In this document: in pieces, positions 48,811-61,122 of the stretch
How positions within the stretch are numbered: position 1 is the first letter of the stretch
Layout of the letters: every line of letters begins with the position of its first letter
Source: Calendula officinalis
Taxonomy: Eukaryota; Streptophyta; Magnoliopsida; Asterales; Asteraceae
Assembly (NCBI GenBank): GCA_963853835.1
Contig: OY970829.1
Span: forward strand, 30,219,764 to 30,283,763
Length of the DNA: 64,000 nucleotides
Reading direction: 5' to 3'
Position numbers and translations under genes: made by a program
Notes under the pieces: model-generated
What the model saw: only the letters and a program-made list of their open reading frames with translations
Told to the model about the DNA's origin: nothing
Database searches by the model: none

Positions 48811-50147
48811 TTAATTTCTTCGAGCTCCTCGTGCCCTCCTTTTGAGCGGACGTGATTCATGTTCCCACCTCAATCCTTTATACTGACCAAACTTCTCAAG
48901 AGGATTACGAACTTGAGTTGAGAAGTTCGGCGCCTTTCCTCGATCACGTATGCCCAGGTGAACTTCAAAATGACGTATAACAATTCGCCAGTTAAGTTTC
49001 TCATCGATGGCAGTGATGATTTTTTCAATATTGCGTTGTTCAACCTGAACATCTGGGTTACTGGGAAATAGATTGAGGTGACGACCTTTAATGGCTAATG
49101 CTTTCCTGAACTTTAACAAAGTGCCATCACAGAACTTGGAGATCTCAGACGTCCGAAAGAAATGTTGTTCTTTAAATCTGTTGACATATGATAATCCCAA
49201 GTCTGCTTCACCAAAAGTTACATGTTCCCGAACTGGGGTGTCATTGGGGAATGATATATTTGGAGCAGCTAGATGAGTCTTTTCAGTTCCACATTCAAAA
49301 GCCATCTGCACATCTTCCATTCGTGCCACAAGAACTTTAACAAACATGAATCATTTCAAGGCATCCTGTGCGAAGTTTCTTGCATGATTTTTATCTGGGT
49401 TAGAACGAATCTCATTGTATAGCATTTCAGTATCACGTGGTTCGAGAACTGCAAAATCAGCTTCATCAAAAGTATAATCTTGATCATCATATCGTCTGAC
49501 ATTGAATATGGTGTACCAATAACAGCCAACAAAATGTTTTCCCTTAATGTCCAAGAGTTTACTAGATCGGTGATTTGTTGTATATATCTTTCTTTGCCTT
49601 TAACATCCACATTATCAGATAGTACATGCTTTTCTCATTTGGTGGCAAAATCACCTCCTTGTACAGATCTTGGTATTTAACCGGCAACTTTGTTTCTTGG
49701 AAAATATCGGTAAAAAGATATTCAAGAAATGGAATATTGATATGGCAGAACAAAAGTTTCTTTGAAATCTTTAGACATCTTTTGTTGGCTCGAATTGCCG
49801 GCCTCTTTTGTTTTTCTAGTTTGGGTTTCGTTGTAGTAGGGATTGCTGGGTTGGGTTTTAGTGGAGGTGGGAAATCTGGGATTTCAAGGAGTGATTAGAG
49901 GTTTTTGAGATTTGGACTTTGATGATGAAAAATTGTGTGTTCAAGATGAAGATGCTCTTGATTCTTGAAGGAAGGATTTATAATACTTTGATCGTGTGAG
50001 TGATGATTGTGTGGTTGTGGGGGGCATATCAGCAGTTGAAGTGGTTACTTCCTCCCCACAAGTTTATGCAGTTAATACTTCATTCACCACTTCATCTTCC
50101 TCAAAATCACTTTGTAATTGTTTTGTTATCATTAGATAGGGGGAGAT
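48811..50147 (-). pseudogene. Element C 3' ORF, distal part
   Basis: Minus-strand pieces in order: QSDFEEDEVVNEVLTA (50110-50060), then PFLEYLFTDIFQETKLPVKY, DEADFAVLEPRDTEMLYNEI and SEISKFCDGTLLKFRKAL (49160-49100), ending about 48811. I associate the KFxDGTL block with proteins encoded downstream of pol in Asteraceae copia elements; function unknown. Several frameshifts. The proximal part is at 61628-63879, separated by copia-2. Confidence 0.6.
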
Positions 50148-50652
50148 TGTTAAGGCAAAAAGCCGTGTCCTTTGGATCTTAAGATAACAAAACAACCTAG
50201 ACTAGCTTTGATTAATATGTAGAATAATATAGCTAAGTTTAGGTCTGATACTGAGTGATAAGTATTGGAACTCAGTATCAGTACTCAGTATCAGATAGTG
50301 ATACTGAGTACAAGGACTGAGTAGAAGGACTGAGTGATACTCAGTATAGTAACGGACTAAGATCAAATCCCTTGATCTTAGTCATTTCCCTTACTTAGTC
50401 CTTCAGTTACTCCTTTGCTCATTATGTAAGATCTCTATAACATTATAAATAGAGATCATCTTGCAAAGGAGTACTTACCAATTCACTTTACACTTTCATA
50501 TCTTTGTAATTGATCAGTGGTCTTGTTATTCCGCAACAAGCCACACTTAGTGGATTTATACATTGACTATATTCTTGTGTTATCACTCTAATATTTCTCT
50601 AAGTATAATATTCTATCAATTAACATTAAAACAGGGTTGTTGTGACCTAACA
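50148..50652 (+). repeat. Copia-2 5' LTR
   Basis: tgttaaggcaaaaag ... gttgtgacctaaca. U3 holds five ATACTGAG/CTCAGTAT copies (50248-50347), an 11-bp inverted repeat actaagatcaa/ttgatcttagt (50356-50382), and TATAAATA (50444-50451) inside a longer inverted repeat with outer arms actcctttgc/gcaaaggagt (50409-50472). Confidence 0.95.
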
Positions 50653-50654
50653 AC

Positions 50655-50666
50655 TGGTATCAGAGC
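50655..50666 (+). other. Copia-2 primer binding site
   Basis: TGGTATCAGAGC two bases after the LTR; complementary to initiator Met tRNA. Confidence 0.93.
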
Positions 50667-50750
50667 AGGCTAAATAAACTCTTATTTAGTCGATCTATAA
50701 CCCTGGCAGCCATCCCTTATACTTATTCTTCCCATACTCCAAAATTAAAA

Positions 50751-53321
50751 ATGTCCACCATTGTTGCACCAGTTATGTCTGGAAAGGGAGTACCCATCTT
50801 TGATGGAAAAGACTTCCATCAATGGAAGCTAAAAGCTCAGTGGTATCTTGAATCCATTCATCATGAAATGCTCACTGTGCAATATGATGGTCCCATCATT
50901 CCACAAACTGTGGAACCTATTGCTGCTACTGAGGATGCTCCTGAGGGCATAAGAACTGTACCTAAACTAAAGCACAACTGGACTGATACTGACCGTCAGT
51001 TGTATGCTTTAGACTCCAGAGCTAAAGGGGTGATTCGTAATGCTGTTACCAAAGAGATACTAAATGCAATTATGAAATTGCCAACTGCAAAGGCTATGTG
51101 GGATAGTCTATCAGTCACCTATGAAGGCACAGCAAAGGTGAAGTTGCAAAGGAAAAGCAACATGAGAAGGAAATATGAAAACTTCTTCTCAACTCCTAAT
51201 GAAGACATCACCACTCTCTATAACAGGTTCAATACTGTCATCCATGATTTAATCAGTGTAGGCATTGTGAAAGAGGAAGGAGAACTTGTTCAAAAGTTCC
51301 TGGATAGTCTTCCTCAACAATTTCTTGACATGACAAACTCTGTCAATGCTGCTAACAACATTGAGTCATACACTCTTCAAACTTTGTATGGTCTAATGTT
51401 GAATCATGAGGAGAATAATGCTGCAAGACTGATCAACTGGAAGAAAACTGACAAAGCTTCCACTGGAATGGCTCTAGTCGTGCAACAGGCCTATACTGTG
51501 ACTGAGCCAGATGAACCAGAAGTTGATCTAGCTGGTGCTGAGGCAGAAGAGCTTGAAACTCAAATGGCTCTTATATCTATGAAGCTGGATCAGTTGAAGA
51601 AGAAGAGGCTTGGTGTTAGCTCTTCTAATACTGACCCAAGATCAGGTCTGTGCTATAGGTGTGGAAAGCCTGGACATATTGCTGCAAATTGTCATACCAA
51701 GTCTTCTGAGACTGACCAAAATGACAAGATTGCATACTGAGCTAAAAGGTATAGAGACAAATATGTCAAGCTGAAGAATTGGAGCAAGGGCAAGAGGGCA
51801 GAAGGGAATGGAGCACCTCATCAAGCACTTTACTCAGAAGCCTGGATGGATGAAGACTTAAGTGATGATGGGGAAGAGATTGAGAATAAAGCCTTTATGG
51901 CTTTCACTGAAGATGATTTGAAGAGCTCTTTTGAAAAGGATATCAAAGAGGCTGAGAGGATGAGTGTTCATACTGATTGGGATTCCACTCAGTTGTACAA
52001 GGTAAGTTCCTTTCAAACTTATTCAGTGAATGAAAAAACAAAGATTTTTGAGTATATGCTTGTTGATCTTAAAACTTCTGTACAAAAAGAAAAAGCTTTA
52101 AAATTAACAATTCAAGAACTTGAAAGGGTAAATAATGAAAACTTAGATAAACTAGCAAAGTATAAAGATTTAGAATTAAATTTTTCAGATTTAAAAGACA
52201 TTAACCAAAGATTAGCTGATAAAGCTCATTTACACAAACTTGAAAAAGAGAAATTTGAAAAACAGTGTAAATCTTGGGGAAATGCTTCAAAAAATTAAAT
52301 AAATGTTTAAATGAACAATTTCCAGAAAATGTGAGGGCTGCACTTGGTGTTGATCCTCGATTTAAAAATGGGAATAATTTTGCTGATTTATTTGAAGAAT
52401 TTTCCAGTATGAACCCTATTAAATTTATAAAAGCCAAAACGTTTTGTGAAGTTGGATGTCAAACCGAGTCATGATGAGGAAAATGAAATTTTAGAAAAAC
52501 CTATTGGTCCCTCCATCTGCTCAAAGTGCTATACTGAGCTACAAGAACCCAGTATTGAATTTTCTATAAAAGAAATTTCTGATACTAAGCTCTCAATAGA
52601 TCAGTATGACACTTCTGCTGTTCCACCTTTTGAATTATTATTTAATACAACAACTTTTGAATTATATAATGATAATAAGACAACTTCTATCTCCAATGTT
52701 TCATCTAATACAGAAGTTGTAGGAACAGAAACATCATATACTGAGAAATCTAAAGAACCTGTTAAAGTTGTTTCTTCAAAACATGATAAACAAAAACCAA
52801 CTTTAACTAGATCCTTAGTTGGCAGAGACCAGAAGTCTACCACTAATAATATTAGAAAGACTCCTCTGTCAAATAAAAAGAAGCAACCAGATCCACCACC
52901 CTTTAAACCAGTAAAACAAAATGTTAAAACACCTATTAAAAATGACAAAATTAACATTTTAAAAACACTTGGTGATCAGGTCAAATCTTTAAGTAAACAA
53001 TTTGCAAAACTTGTTCATACTGATCTACCAAAAGTGAAACATTTTTCTAAAATTCCTTATGAAAATATGTTTAGAAATAGACCTAGAAAATGTTATAGGT
53101 GTCATCATACTGGTCACAAAGGAGATGAATGCTGGACTGATCTCTCAAGTCCTAGGTACTCAGTACCAAAGAAAAGGAGAGAAACTAAGTCAGTATCACC
53201 AAAGAAAACTTCTAAAGTTTACCCCGAAGTTATACCGACCTCTCCATATAAAGAGATCAAGTCAAAATATGTTTATCCCACCAAAGGTCCCATTCAAAAA
53301 TCGGTTCCTAAAAGGAACTAA
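50751..53321 (+). pseudogene. Copia-2 Gag with long C-terminal extension, broken
   Basis: Starts MSTIVAPVMSGKGVPIFDGK; gag/UBN2 fold to about residue 230; knuckle CYRCGKPGHIAANC at 301-314. TGA at 51738 replaces an expected Trp. The frame continues (AKRYRDKYVKLKNW, FMAFTEDDLKSSFEKDI), then coiled coil (LTIQELERVNNENLDKLAKY). It shifts at about 52285 and back at about 52450. A second knuckle CYRCHHTGHKGDEC lies at 53091-53132. It ends VPKRN at 53321. The extra distal knuckle suggests extended RNA binding. Confidence 0.85.
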
Positions 53322-53344
53322 CTATTATTTTGTGTCTTGTGCAG
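53310..53344 (+). other. Gag-pol gap with splice-acceptor-like sequence
   Basis: ggaactaactattattttgt then gtcttgtgcag precedes GGTGACAGAAAATGG of pol: a CTAAC branchpoint-like site, pyrimidine-rich run and AG. It parallels 18218-18242 in copia-1. Confidence 0.45.
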
Positions 53345-56300
53345 GGTGACAGAAAATGGTATTTAGATAGTGGCTGCTCAAGACACATGACAGGCAGTAT
53401 GGAATACCTTCTCAATTATACTCCAGAGAAGGGTCCTTCTGTTAAATTCGGAGATGACTCGGTGGGAAAGACAAGAGGTTATGGTGTGATCAAGGCAGAC
53501 AACATAACTTTTAAAAGAGTTGCCTATGTAGAGGGTCTAAAACACAATCTTCTCAGTATCAGCCAGATGTGTGATGATGACAATGAAGCTCGATTCAGGA
53601 AGGTTGCAGGAATCATATACAATGATAAAGGCCAGCCTGTACTCATTGCTAGAAGAGAAAAAGACGTATATGTGGTCAACCTATCTGAAATAGACCCAAC
53701 TATTCGAGTATGCCTGCTTTCTAAAGTCAAGCCAGAATTGCATTGGCTATGGCACAAGTAACTCTCTCACATCAACTTTAGAAATATCAATGAGCTCAGT
53801 ATGAAGAAACTGGTGAGAGGGTTGCCCACAATTACTTATTCAAAAGATAAGTTATGCTCAGCATGTGAAATGGGCAAGCAGAAGAAGAGTTCATTCAAGT
53901 CCAAAGTCAATCATTCCATTAATGAACCTCTTACTATGATACATATGGATCTTTTTGGCCCCATCAGCACACCATCTTTGGCCAAAAAGATCTATACTCT
54001 AGTCTTGGTTGATGAATTTTCAAGATATACTTGGGTCATCTTCCTCAAGACTAAGTCAGATGCAACAACAGTAATCATTGCCTTTATAAAATGAGAGGAA
54101 CTTCAAAAAGGCAACAAGGTCAAGCAACTTAGAAGTGACCATGGTACTGAGTTTAAAAACTCAGTATTAGCCGATTTCTGTGAAGAAAAAGGAATCATTC
54201 AAAACTTCTCTGCAGCCTACACACCACAACAAAATGGTGTTGTAGAAAGAAAGAATAAAACACTAATTGAAGCTGCAAGAACTTTATTATGCCATGCTGG
54301 ACTGGCACTGAGATTCTGGGCTGAAGCTGTAAACTGTGCAAACTTCACTCAGAATAGAGCCACTATCGTCCAAAGACATCTAAAGACTCCATATGAGTTA
54401 TACAATGGCAAGATTCCTAATGTGGAATACTTCCACATCTTTGGGAGTAAATGCTTTGTACTCAGTACAAAACAAAATCTCAATAAATTTGCTCCCAAAG
54501 CAAATGAAGGTGTGTTCATGGGCTACTCTCCACACTCTAAAGCTTTCAGAGTGTATATCATCTCAACCAAGATGATTGTAGAATCCATTCATGTCACATT
54601 CGATGAAGATCAGAATGAGCATTCTACCTCAGCAAGTGAAGACATAAGTGGCATAGATATTCTATGCAATCCAGAACACTCCATTGCTGAACAGCCTAAG
54701 TTTCATCCACACTTTATTCCTAATAAGTTTAATGAAACTGATCAAGTTCAAACTCAGTATCACTCAAATGAGACTAATACTGAGGTTCCCATAACAGAGG
54801 ACCTCCATACTGAGTTTCCAACTAATGATCTGAACCACTCTATCTATGAAGAAGGTGAAACATCCAACACTTCACAAGAATCCACATCAACTCTGCAAAA
54901 TGAAGACGAACAACAACCTGCACTGTCTAATACTGATCAGAATCCACTCAGTATCAGACAGACAACACACCAAATCAAAAAGATATTGTTGATCCTATTT
55001 CAAATGCTCCCTTAGGAAACAATTTAAGGGAACACAGAGACCATCCACACTCAAACATTATTGGTCCTATTGAAGAAGGTGTCCAAACAAGAAGAAAATT
55101 AGAATTTCCAACCCAAGCAACTGCAAACTTTTGTTTCTTCTCAAGTTTTCTATCTACCATTGAACCAAAGAAAGCTGATGAAGCTTTATTAGATGAAGAT
55201 TGGGTAGAGGCTATGCAAGAAGAGCTCACAGAGTTTGAAAGAAACAAAGTTTGGAACTTAGTACCACCTCCTACTGGCAAAACTATTATTGGTACTAAGT
55301 GGGTGTTTAGAAACAAGATGGACAAGGATGGTGTTGTCATCAGAAACAAAGCAAGGTTAGTTGCTCAAGGTTACAGGAAAGAAGAAGGCATTGACTATGA
55401 TGAAACTTTTGCACCAATTGCAAGAATTGAAGCTATTAGGTTGTATCTTGCATATGCAGCCTTTAAGAATTTCAAAGTTTATCAGATGGATGTCAAAAGT
55501 GCTTTTCTAAATGGAAAACTTCAAGAAGAAGTTTATGTTAAACAACCTCCAGGTTTTGTTGATCCCAAATTTCCTAATTATGTTTTCAAGCTTGATAAAG
55601 CTCTATATGGGCTCAAACAAGTTCCAAGAGCCTGGTATGACACCCTGTCTGAGTACCTTATTGAAAATAAATTTACAAGAGGTAAAATTGATAAAACATT
55701 ATTTTCAAAAAGGAAAGGTTCTGACATCTTACTCATTCAGATATATGTAGATGATATTATCTTTGGTTCCACTGACAAGTCAATGTGTGACTGGTTTGCT
55801 AAGATAATGTCAACTCAGTATCAGATGAGTATGATGGGAGAACTTACTTACTTTCTTGGTTTACAAGTTGAACAAAAGCCAGATGGCACTTTTATAAATC
55901 AAAGTAAGTATGTGCATGACATGTTAAAGAAATACAAATTTGAAAATTTATCTTCCATGCACACTCCTATGGGTACTCAGGATAAGATAAGTAAGGATGA
56001 AACTGGTAAACCAGTATGTCAATCCACATACCGAGGTATGATTGGTTCCTTACTTTACTTAACTGCTAGTAGGCCTGATATCATGTTTGCCACATGTTTG
56101 TGTGCTCGGTATCAGGCTGATCCTAAAGAATCACACATGAAAGCAGTTAAGCGCATCTTTAGATATCTTACAGGTACTCCTAACCTGGGTCTTTGGTATC
56201 CCAAAGACTCAAACTTTGACCTTGAAGGGTACACAGATGCAGATTTTGCAGGTTGTAGATTGGACAGAAAGAGCACAAGTGGAGGATGTCAATTCCTAGG

Positions 56301-56684
56301 TGGAAGACTAGTTGGTTGGTCATCCAAGAAGCAAAATTCGGTAGCAACTTCCACAGCAGAAGCAGAATATGTTGCTGCAGGAAGTTGTTGTGCTCAATTA
56401 TTATGGATGCAGTATCAACTCTTAGACTATGGGTTCAACTTTCATAAGACTCCCATTCATTGTGATAACAAGAGTGCTATTGCTATCACATAGAACCCAG
56501 TCTATCACTCTAAAACCAAGCACATTGATATCAGACACCACTTTATTCGAGATAATGTGGAAAAAGGTAAGGTTGAGGTAGATTATGTACCAACTGATCA
56601 ACAATTGGCCGATGTGTTTACTAAACCTCTCCCTGAGGAAAGGTTTATGTACTTACTAGGGCAATTAGGTATGTTAAATCCTTA
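53345..56684 (+). pseudogene. Copia-2 Pol: protease, integrase, RT, RNase H
   Basis: Protease KWYLDSGCSRHMTG; GAG-pre-integrase (LHWLWHK, stop TAA 53759, LSHINF; CSACEMGK); integrase IHMDLFGPI, stop TGA 54092, RSDHGTEF and VVERKNKT (D-D-E present). A frameshift near 54960 precedes RT: WVFRNKMDKDG, YQMDVKSAFLNG, IQIYVDDIIFGS (YVDD), LTASRPDIMF. RNase H: YTDADFAGC, AEAEYVAAG, CDNKSAIAIT, stop TAG 56491, then HIDIRHHFI, ending LGMLNP at 56684. All catalytic residues are readable; three stops and one shift break the frame. Confidence 0.9.
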
Positions 56685-57136
56685 ATTTTCCTTAATTTTC
56701 TTTAAAACTGAACGCTCAGTATCACTTCCGTTGATACTGACCGCTTAGTATCACTAGTCTGATATCATCAAAATTTAAAATTTTTATTTTTTTATTAATT
56801 TCAAGAGTAAATTAATTGTTTTTATATTTTTTTTTAATATTTTTTTAATTAATTTTTTTTACTCAGTATTGGGTTATGACGGCTCTTACACCGAGCTTAA
56901 TCCTCATACTGCTCAACGGTAACCTTTCTTAATAGGAAAGTTACCGTTGGCAGAGGATAATGCAGTCAAATCAGCCGTTTTTACTTCCCAATACCTTAAT
57001 TACCTTTAAATAACCGTTTTTTTTAACCTTCAAATATTTTTTCAACAGTTATTTCATTCTTTCATCTAAAATTCTCTCTGCGATTAACTATTTCACTTTT
57101 TCTTAGCAAGCACAAACACTTAAATCAAAATCACAG
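56685..57136 (+). other. Copia-2 spacer between pol and 3' ORF
   Basis: AT-rich, with CTCAGTAT at 56715 and 56862 and an inverted repeat around ggtaacctttcttaatagg / ggaaagttacc near 56920-56945. Confidence 0.6.
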
Positions 57137-60100
57137 ATGGCAAATTACACTTTCGTCGCTCCAGAAGTTGAATCGGAAATCAAATTCCGAAACGATGAAC
57201 TGCCCAGGTTTGCAAGGAACAACATAACAGCAAACTTCAATATTCCTCAAGCCTGGGCATGCCAAGAATTCACAAACATTGTGACGTTTCTGAAGAATTG
57301 CCTAATTGCTCGTGCACTGACCTTGTCTCCTCGAGCAATTTACCCAGAAATGCTATGCGAATTTTGGTACTCTGATCAACTCGATTCTCCAGATATGATT
57401 GCTGGGTGGGTAATTAGAGGTCAAAGAAGGGCATTTGTTTCTACTACCATCATTCGTGAAGCACTGAGACTTCCCGCCCAAGCTCAGTATGATCCATTTG
57501 TTGATAGAACAGAGGCACGCTCAGTTTTACCATTTTTGGGTCGAAGAGGAACAACAAGCACAATCAAAAGAAATGAATTTGGTCCTATGTCGGGTATTCT
57601 CATTACAACAATAATTCGGTGTATGACCCACAAGACGGGAGCTTTGGACCAAATAAATGAATTTGGGATGCAAATAGTACATGCCTTGTACTATGGAAGA
57701 AACATTGATTATGCACGGCTCATTTTCAATGAATTAGCTGCTCTGGTTCGGGCTAACACAAGGGAATGCAATGTCCCTTTCTGCAGATTTTTATCACTCA
57801 TCTTTCAACACTCAATGCCCACACATATTTATGATGAGTTTCACAGTCCAAGGGTTGATCTTCCTCCTCTTAGTGAGAAGATTTTCTTTTACAGGCCAAG
57901 AGAAGGAGAACCTCTTCTAAGTCCTCCTATGTGGGCCATTGTTCAAGAACACATAAATGATGAAGAAGACATGTCTGATACTGAGTCAAACAATGATGAT
58001 GATGATGATAATGATGATAATAGTGGTAATGGAGCACAGGCCGGTCAAGAAATTGAGATGCAGGATGTTCAACAAGTTCAAGAACCTACCCAACAACATA
58101 TCTTTCCACCTGCACATGATCTTGATGCTCCTCATATTGAAACAGTTTTTGATACTGAGTCCTCCGAAGACACACCACTGGTCCTTCAAAGAAGAAGAAG
58201 GAATCTGTCTCCTATCATTATGGGAAACTTATCATCTGAGGAGGTGCAGCCTGCAAATGTTCCATCATTAACTGCATCTCTTCAAGCCCAAAGCCTAGTT
58301 GCAGCCACCGCTGACCTTCCAGGTCCAGAACTAGTTTCAACTGCTCAACCAATTGAGGAACCTCATGTTCCTCTTGATGTGGAGATTCAATATGAGCAAA
58401 CTACAGTGGAAGGTGCTCAGCAAGAAAGACAAGTCCGGTATTGAAGATGTTGGGGCTGCACATCAACAAACACATGTTCCTGCACCGACCTCTGCAGATG
58501 CTAGAAGGGAATCTGACAGAGTCTCAGGTATGAATTTCTAAAAAGCCCTTCAACTTATATATATATATTTCATTCCCAAATAGAGACTAAGTATTGGCCA
58601 GTACCAACTCAATACTGACCAAAGTCTCACACGATCTTTCAAATATATATCCTTTTATGGCCAACATAGCTAGCCCACTGCTGCTATGCAAAATTCATAT
58701 ACTGAGCACACAATTGATCATTGTCAGTCTACAGCTGTCTCAACATTTAAAGAGACAATGGTGGTTGATGTCACACTGACACCCACTGGTGCTGCTTGAA
58801 TCATGTCCAACTTATTTTTGAGTTGGATAGCATGACTCAAGAAATGATCACAAACCCTTAAGCCACAACATCCAAAAACTTTTCCATGGGGTTTAGCCAC
58901 ATTTCTGTTATCACTCTAATACCTAGTGATAAACATTGAAAATAACAAGAAGCACATCCCAGGCTTCGAATAACGAAACCCAAACCTTTTAGTAAATGTG
59001 ACTTACCCTATACTAAGCTACTTAAATTTACACACTCACTTTTACTAAAATCTTCTTACACATGCTATGCACAAGTCCACAATATTTCATCATAAACCAG
59101 ATGAAATACAGACTTCACAAACTCTGTTTATATGATTATAGAATTAACCAACACCACAATTCTATTTGATAAACCTTTCTTTCTAATCAGTTTTTCTGTT
59201 TTTGTTTCTTTAGCACCATCTGTGCAGGGCATTCAGGCATCTCAGGCTGCAGGAGCCCAAGTGACTCTGCAAGCAATCATGCAGCACATTCTGGCCATCC
59301 AACAAACTCAAAATATAATACTATCCAGAATGGACAAGATGAGTGGTGATATTGACTCGATAAAACAGTCAGTCTCACTACTTCAACAACCACATCAGCC
59401 TCCACCAACTCCACCATTCTCACATGGTGACCACAATGAAGGAGATGGAGAAGGAGGTGCTGGTGATACTGATGCTGCAACTGAGCCCATGCCCTCCCCT
59501 ACTCTTGAACAACCTGAAGGGGACATGGGTGGTGATACTGATCCTCTTCCCTCCTCATCAAATGATAACAAAAAGGGGGAGAAGAGACAAAGAGACACTG
59601 AGGTTGATCAAACTGAGCCATCTGCTCAGGGGGAGAAAAGAAGAAGATTGAATGAAGATCAACCTCCACAACAAGAACAACAACATCAGCAAAGCCCTCA
59701 TACTGAGCCACTTCGGATTCAGTATGAGAGAAGAAGACAAAGAACTAGGTCAGCATTACAAGTTTAAGACCCACTTGAGCCATCTGCTCAGGGGGAGACT
59801 CACACTGACCAACCACAGCAAGCTTATACTGAGCCACCTGTTCTAGAAGAAAATAACTTGCAAATTGTGGTCTATAGGCCTTCTGTGTGGCCCATTGCTG
59901 ATGATGAAGATGAAGAACATCCAGTGGCATCAGAAGAATTTTTAAACTTTGCACTGGATGAAGCAAATAAAGAAACCTCTTCATCATCATTCTCAGATGA
60001 TGAAGTGCATACAAGAAAACCTATCTCACCTCAAGCTGAAGGACCTTCTAGAATTCCTAGAAGACCAATAACCAGAAGAATGACAAATGTGGTTATGTCC

Positions 60101-61041
60101 TCAGAATCTAGTGAAGAACAAGATCCAGCTCCTCTGATCTCAAGACCTAGGAGATCTGCTCAGTTTACTGAGGAAAAGAGTGAAGCTGAGGATGAGATTG
60201 AGGCCCAAAAATTCTTCCCTGTTAAGGAAGAACCTGAATCTGAGTCTGAAGATGTTCCAAGAAGATCTCATACTGTAAGAAGAACTGGAGATGAATTACT
60301 TGAACAGTATTGGAACATTGTGGCACAAAGAACAAGATATAGGGAAACAAGGATGGGTATGCTGAGGAATAAAGCATTTGTAAGTGTAAGAAACATATAC
60401 TGGCTAAATGAATTTGTTAACAAAACAAAAGTCAAAACTGTTGATAGATCAATTGTTGCAACTTGCACTGGCCAGTCAGTCCTCCAATGAAGTTTTTCCT
60501 CCATGACATCCAAAATACGGGACTTCAAGATTGGATAAAGATTGCTAGACTGATAAAGGAGATGCCCTCAAGATCCTCTGAAGCCCAAGTGATGATGGAT
60601 GAAATCTTGGCTGTATCTGCCATATGCTATGAAAAAGGAATTCTTTATGCAGCAGAATACAGGGCACTCAGTGTGATGACTGAAGCTATGAAAAAGAACA
60701 AACCTGAGTGCCTTAATACTTTCAGAATAATTCCCACATATACTGTTCCCTCAAACCTTATCTTTCAGGATCAAAAGAGTACCATATATCCCACATCTGG
60801 ATATATGTATACTAACTCAGATGACAGGGAGTGCTTCATTACTGAAGCAGATTTGGCAACAGCTCCTATCAGCCATTTGGTGGGCCTTAAATGGATGATA
60901 ACCAAGAAAGAAGATGCTTGGTTTAGAAAGAAGATAGTTGCTGTACTAAACAACAGGCAAGATGAACTGAAGAAAAGAGAAGAGTTCATCCATGTGAAGA
61001 AAGAAGTCTTCTACGAGTTTGAGTCGATCAACAAAGACTAA
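57137..61041 (+). pseudogene. Copia-2 3' ORF (plant-transposon-protein type), two exons, broken
   Basis: Exon 1 (57137-58527) starts MANYTFVAPEVESEIKFRND; its first ~270 residues are a helical domain like those encoded 3' of pol in other Asteraceae copia elements; then an acidic Asp/Asn run and Gln/Pro-rich tail, with a shift near 58420. Intron 58528-59213. Exon 2 starts APSVQGIQASQ, has a coiled coil (QTQNIILSRMDKMSGDIDSI), a proline- and acid-rich linker, stop TAA 59765, continues to 60490, then a shift and a C-terminal domain (IQNTGLQDWIKIARLIKEM to FESINKD). No signal peptide or membrane helix, so I do not call it an envelope. Function unknown. Confidence 0.75.
58528..59213 (+). other. 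Probable spliceosomal intron in the 3' ORF
   Basis: Donor CTCAG|gtatga and acceptor tttttgtttctttag|CACC. Joining restores one frame (..RVS then APSVQG..) across 686 nt full of stops. An alternative acceptor lies at 59190. Confidence 0.65.
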
Positions 61042-61109
61042 AGAAGAAGACTTTGCAGCCTGTAGCTTATTTTGTTTAGTTTCTCTTTGTAATTGTTTTG
61101 TTATCATTA

Positions 61110-61122
61110 GATAGGGGGAGAT
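61110..61122 (+). other. Copia-2 polypurine tract
   Basis: gatagggggagat abuts the 3' LTR. The same 38-bp stretch ending here also precedes the 5' LTR (50110-50147). Confidence 0.85.

Noticed and set aside
54975..55349. 124-codon minus-strand frame
   Set aside because: Shadow of the RT coding strand of copia-2.
57137..58444. Retroviral envelope gene
   Set aside because: No signal peptide, membrane helix or cleavage site is visible; position 3' of pol is not enough.
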